Positions 6,612 through 8,352 of a stretch of 8,352 nt of DNA are shown here, one piece after another. The stretch lies in assembly GCA_016206635.1 (NCBI GenBank), contig JACQRF010000130.1:1-8352 (forward strand). Reading direction: 5' to 3'. The translations under genes and the position numbers were made by a program. The stretch comes from Candidatus Omnitrophota bacterium (GTDB lineage: Bacteria > Omnitrophota > Gorgyraeia > 1-14-0-20-64-10 > JACQQZ01). Each line of letters begins with the position of its first letter. The first letter of the stretch is position 1. The notes beneath the pieces were generated by a model. It was not told where the DNA came from. It saw only the letters and a list, made by a program, of their open reading frames with translations, and did no database searches.

Positions 6612-6685
6612 GAGCGGGGCTCCCTTCGAGTCCTCTTGCGCCAAACGCCTGCATCACAACCATGTGGTGGGCGCAACAGGACTCG
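6611..6685 (-). repeat. 75-bp direct repeat, copy A (truncated tRNA-Val 3' end plus downstream flank)
   Basis: 71 of 75 positions match copy B at 6780-6854; the four differences cluster in the central spacer. On the minus strand it begins inside the tRNA T-loop (CGAGTCC), runs through the acceptor strand and CCA, and ends with GGGAGCCCCGCTCG at the start codon of the zinc-ribbon gene. It also contains an inverted version of the tRNA arm (6625-6642 against 6670-6687). It is not a tRNA gene because the D arm, anticodon arm and 5' acceptor strand are absent. Confidence 0.9.
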
Positions 6686-6702
6686 GTGCCTCGCTCGGCT
6701 CC

Positions 6703-6721
6703 CCGCCACAATACGTGGCGG
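6703..6721. other. Small hairpin in the 94-bp spacer between the repeats
   Basis: CCGCCAC (6703-6709) and GTGGCGG (6715-6721) form a 7-bp stem with a 5-nt loop. There is no T-run on either side. It is the only clear structure in the unique 94 bp between the two 75-bp repeats. Confidence 0.5.
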
Positions 6722-6779
6722 GTCGCCAGGATGCTCGGTCACCGCCCGCCCCGCTCAACCGATGCTCCATAAGTCGCAT

Positions 6780-6854
6780 CGAGCGGGGCTCCCTTCGAGT
6801 CCTCTTGCGCCAAACACCTCTATCAAAACCATGTGGTGGGCGCAACAGGACTCG
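6780..6854 (-). repeat. 75-bp direct repeat, copy B (native tRNA-Val 3' end plus downstream flank)
   Basis: This is the copy attached to the intact tRNA-Val. Its right-hand 21 bp are the tRNA 3' end from the T-loop to CCA; the rest is downstream flank. Inside it, TTCGAGTCCT-c-TTGCGCC (6794-6811) is the reverse complement, bar one mismatch, of 6839-6856 in the tRNA. A transcript running past the tRNA could therefore form an 18-position stem with its T-arm and acceptor strand. Confidence 0.9.
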
Positions 6855-6910
6855 AACCTGTGACCTCTCGCATGTGAAGCGAACGCTCTAACCAACTGAG
6901 CTATGCGCCC
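6834..6910 (-). tRNA. tRNA-Val (anticodon CAC), CCA encoded
   Basis: A full cloverleaf is present: acceptor GGGCGCA/TGCGCCC, D arm GCTC-AGTTGGTTA-GAGC, anticodon stem TTCGC/GCGAG with loop TTCACAT (anticodon CAC, reading GUG), 5-nt variable loop, and T arm ACAGG-TTCGAGT-CCTGT. Discriminator A is followed by an encoded CCA (6834-6836). The 5' end abuts a 24-bp palindrome with no spacer, and the 3' end is part of the 75-bp repeat. Confidence 0.97.
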
Positions 6911-6934
6911 AAAAATTGGCCGCGGCCAATTTTT
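6911..6934. terminator. 24-bp perfect palindrome, possible bidirectional terminator, abutting tRNA-Val
   Basis: AAAAATTGGCCG followed by CGGCCAATTTTT: a GC core flanked by A5 and T5, the form of a bidirectional intrinsic terminator with a short T-run. On the minus strand it would end transcripts from the methyltransferase directly before the tRNA 5' end. That leaves the tRNA without an obvious promoter. It may instead act as a processing structure or be part of a palindromic repeat. The palindrome is certain; its function is not. Confidence 0.55.
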
Positions 6935-6961
6935 ATCAGGGGGACCCAGGGTCCCCCTGAT
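6935..6961. other. 27-bp inverted repeat between the methyltransferase and tRNA-Val
   Basis: ATCAGGGGGACCC and GGGTCCCCCTGAT are perfect complements around a single central base, so the hairpin would open to a loop of about 3-5 nt. It directly touches the 24-bp palindrome at 6911-6934. A third small palindrome, CTCCTT-CA-AAGGAG, follows at 6968-6981. No T-run follows this stem on the minus strand. Confidence 0.65.
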
Positions 6962-6994
6962 GATCCCCTCCTTCAAAGGAGAAGAGCCCCCGCG

Positions 6995-7594
6995 TCATGA
7001 GACGGGAGCGATAGATTGTAACATGGGGGGTAGCCGCTTCCTCAGGCAAAAAACCTGATTGAGGCCGAACAGGAACGTGCGGGCCTCCACCACGTCAAAC
7101 CACTCATGGGCCGTCGCCCGCAGCGACCGCTCGTCAAAGTAGGTCTCATGCATTTGATCTACGTCTCGCACATAGAGCCGGATCAAGCGGTCGGCGAACC
7201 GCTTGGGGGTCGTCACGATCAGGAGCCCTTCGGGCGCCAGGAGCCGGTGCACTTCGCGGAGGGCGGCGCGGACATCCGCGAGGTGCTCGATCACCGCAAG
7301 CATGGTGATGTATTCAAAGGACGCATCTGCCGCGTCGAGGCCACGGCAGATGTCATCTCCCAGCAGCAGGTCGGCGCCGTGGCGCTCGCGGCACGCGCTC
7401 CGCCGCAAGAAATAACCATCGCCGCACCCGACATCCAGGAGGCGGGCATCGCGGCGAGACGTGTAGCGCCCTGCGTGGACGGCACGCAGATACCGGGTCG
7501 CCGGGGCGATGCACCGCCAGAGGATCGGGCGTCCCCGCGTATAGCTCAGGGGTGGGATGAGCGCCGCTGGCGCGTCGCACTGCAATCGAATCAT
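6995..7594 (-). CDS. Compact class I SAM-dependent methyltransferase
   Basis: A 199-aa Rossmann-fold methyltransferase with motif I LLDVGCGDGYF (52-62), an acidic loop HGADLLLGDD (72-81) in the place of motif II, motif III-like FEYITMLAVIEHL (93-105) and LAPEGLLIVTTP (119-130). Only about 35 residues separate GCGDG from SFEYI, whereas most Methyltransf_11/25 proteins have some 50-60. The C-terminus carries TFLFGLNQVFCLRK. The substrate cannot be told. ATG 7594 was chosen; a TTG at 7603 is possible, and neither has well-spaced Shine-Dalgarno (GGAG is 13 nt from the ATG). It lies between two tRNA genes on the same strand as rpoD, and is probably expressed by read-through from there. Confidence 0.85.
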   Translation of the reverse strand: MIRLQCDAPAALIPPLSYTRGRPILWRCIAPATRYLRAVHAGRYTSRRDARLLDVGCGDGYFLRRSACRERHGADLLLGDDICRGLDAADASFEYITMLAVIEHLADVRAALREVHRLLAPEGLLIVTTPKRFADRLIRLYVRDVDQMHETYFDERSLRATAHEWFDVVEARTFLFGLNQVFCLRKRLPPMLQSIAPVS

Positions 7595-7625
7595 GTTCGT
7601 CAACGGTCTCCGAACGCCGGGGGAC

Positions 7626-7699
7626 TGGGCCCTCCTGGACTCGAACCAGGGACCGGCTGATTATGAGTCAGCTGCTCTCACCGACTGAGCTAAGGGCCC
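7626..7699 (-). tRNA. tRNA with CAU anticodon, probably tRNA-Ile2 (lysidine type), alternatively elongator Met
   Basis: A 74-nt cloverleaf: acceptor GGGCCCT/AGGGCCC, D arm GCTC/GAGC, anticodon stem GCTGA/TCAGC with loop CTCATAA (CAT), T arm CCTGG-TTCGAGT-CCAGG, discriminator A. CCA is not encoded (A is followed by GTC), unlike the neighbouring tRNA-Val. The 5' part GGGCCCTTAGCTCAGT and loop context resemble bacterial tRNA-Ile2, whose C34 is changed to lysidine by TilS so that it reads AUA. Initiator Met is unlikely because the first base pair is G-C and the anticodon stem lacks three G-C pairs. It begins 25 bp after the rpoD stop with no terminator between. Confidence 0.93.
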
Positions 7700-7724
7700 A
7701 ACGGATTCCAACCCTCGAACAACC

Positions 7725-8352
7725 TTAGATGGCGTCGGCGCCGAGGCCCATCTCGAGGAAGGTACGGAGCCGCCGGGATCGCGTGGGGTGCCGGAGTTTG
7801 CGCAACGCCTTGGCTTCGATCTGCCGGACGCGCTCGCGGGTGACGTGGAACTGCTCCCCCACTTCTTCCAGCGTGCGGGGATAGCCGTCGCCGATGCCGA
7901 ACCGCAGCTTCAAAACGTTTTTCTCGCGGTCGGTCAGCGTGCCCAGGACATCGTCCATCTGTTCCTTCAGCATCGCGAAGGCGGTCGCATTGGCCGGTGA
8001 CACCGCGCGCTTATCCTCGATGAAGTCCCCAAAGTGGGTGTCGCCCTCGTCGCCGATCGGCGTCTGCAACGAGATCGGTTCCTGCGCGATCTTCAAGATG
8101 CCGCGGACCTTCTCGACCGGCATCCGCATCTCGTGGGCGATGTCCTCCGGCGCCGGCTCCTTGCCGTTCTCCTGGACGAGCTGCCGGGACACGCGGATCA
8201 GCTTATTGATGGTTTCCGTCATGTGGACCGGGATGCGGATCGTCCGCGCCTGGTCCGCGATGGCGCGCGTGATCGCCTGGCGGATCCACCACGTCGCGTA
8301 GGTCGAGACCTTGTACCCGCGCTCGTACTCGAACTTGTCCACGGCCTTCATC
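7725..8352 (-). CDS. rpoD: RpoD, primary sigma-70 factor, C-terminal part (N-terminus outside window)
   Basis: The visible 209 codons cover region 2.3 to region 4.2 of the housekeeping sigma factor, which directs RNA polymerase to -35/-10 promoters. Region 2.3-2.4 (FEYERGYKVSTYATWWIRQA, then ITRAIADQARTIRIPVHM) melts and reads the -10. Region 3 follows (ETINKL...EPAPEDIAHEM...ISLQTPIGDEGDTHFGDFIED). Region 4 (LTDREKNVLKLRFGIGDGYP, then RTLEEVGEQFHVTRERVRQI) reads the -35, and the protein ends in LRTFLEMGLGADAI. The combination marks the primary sigma, not an alternative one. The strong TTGACA-N17-TATACT promoter at mraZ fits its predicted specificity. The gene is intact where seen; the 5' part runs off the right edge. 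Confidence 0.97.
   Translation of the reverse strand, partial: MKAVDKFEYERGYKVSTYATWWIRQAITRAIADQARTIRIPVHMTETINKLIRVSRQLVQENGKEPAPEDIAHEMRMPVEKVRGILKIAQEPISLQTPIGDEGDTHFGDFIEDKRAVSPANATAFAMLKEQMDDVLGTLTDREKNVLKLRFGIGDGYPRTLEEVGEQFHVTRERVRQIEAKALRKLRHPTRSRRLRTFLEMGLGADAI

Noticed and set aside
6611..6685. A second tRNA-Val gene or tRNA pseudogene.
   Set aside because: Only the sequence from the T-loop to the 3' end is present; no D arm, anticodon arm or 5' acceptor strand precedes it.
5097..6863. A 588-codon plus-strand open frame, the longest in the window.
   Set aside because: It runs antisense through rnpB, the RNase HI gene, the zinc-ribbon gene and into tRNA-Val. Its C-terminus WWAQQDSNL is the familiar artefact of reading a tRNA backwards.

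Overview
This is a GC-rich bacterial chromosomal window made almost entirely of housekeeping genes, read mostly from the minus strand. It has no phage, transposase or CRISPR content. MraZ, RsmH, an FtsL-like protein and FtsI point to a walled bacterium with a normal division cluster. The type-A RNase P RNA, the CT398-like zinc-ribbon protein next to an RNase HI, and the RpoD C-terminus would fit a diderm environmental lineage (Nitrospirota, NC10, Omnitrophota or deltaproteobacterial type). The sequence alone does not settle the phylum.

Layout in coordinate order. Positions 1-3497 (minus) hold the start of a division and cell-wall (dcw) cluster transcribed leftwards: mraZ, rsmH, ftsL, ftsI, with the last running off the left edge. 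mraZ, rsmH and ftsL overlap by 1-4 bases. Upstream of mraZ (3498-3794) is a compact control region: a near-consensus sigma-70 promoter, three AAAGTGG boxes at a 10-bp period just downstream of the -10 (the expected MraZ operator), a roughly 100-nt segment with several nested inverted repeats, and a perfect 15-bp hairpin just before the mraZ ribosome binding site. The only plus-strand gene is a multi-membrane GT87/DUF2029 glycosyltransferase at 3795-5024. Its stop codon lies inside the 3' end of the convergent rnpB gene.

Positions 5007-8352 are all minus strand: rpoD (C-terminal part), a CAU-anticodon tRNA, a compact SAM methyltransferase, tRNA-Val(CAC), a coiled-coil zinc-ribbon protein, an RNase HI-family protein and rnpB. 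This stretch combines RNA synthesis (rpoD), tRNA genes and RNA processing or degradation (RNase P RNA, RNase HI).

The most unusual ground is around tRNA-Val. On its 5' side lie two back-to-back perfect palindromes. On its 3' side is a 75-bp block that begins in the T-loop, covers the tRNA 3' end, and is repeated 169 bp further on (71/75 identical). Each copy also carries an inverted copy of the tRNA 3' arm. The distal copy ends exactly at the likely start codon of the zinc-ribbon gene and supplies its ribosome binding site. This looks like the scar of tRNA-targeted integration or a small tRNA-derived repeat. The second point of interest is the structured mraZ leader.
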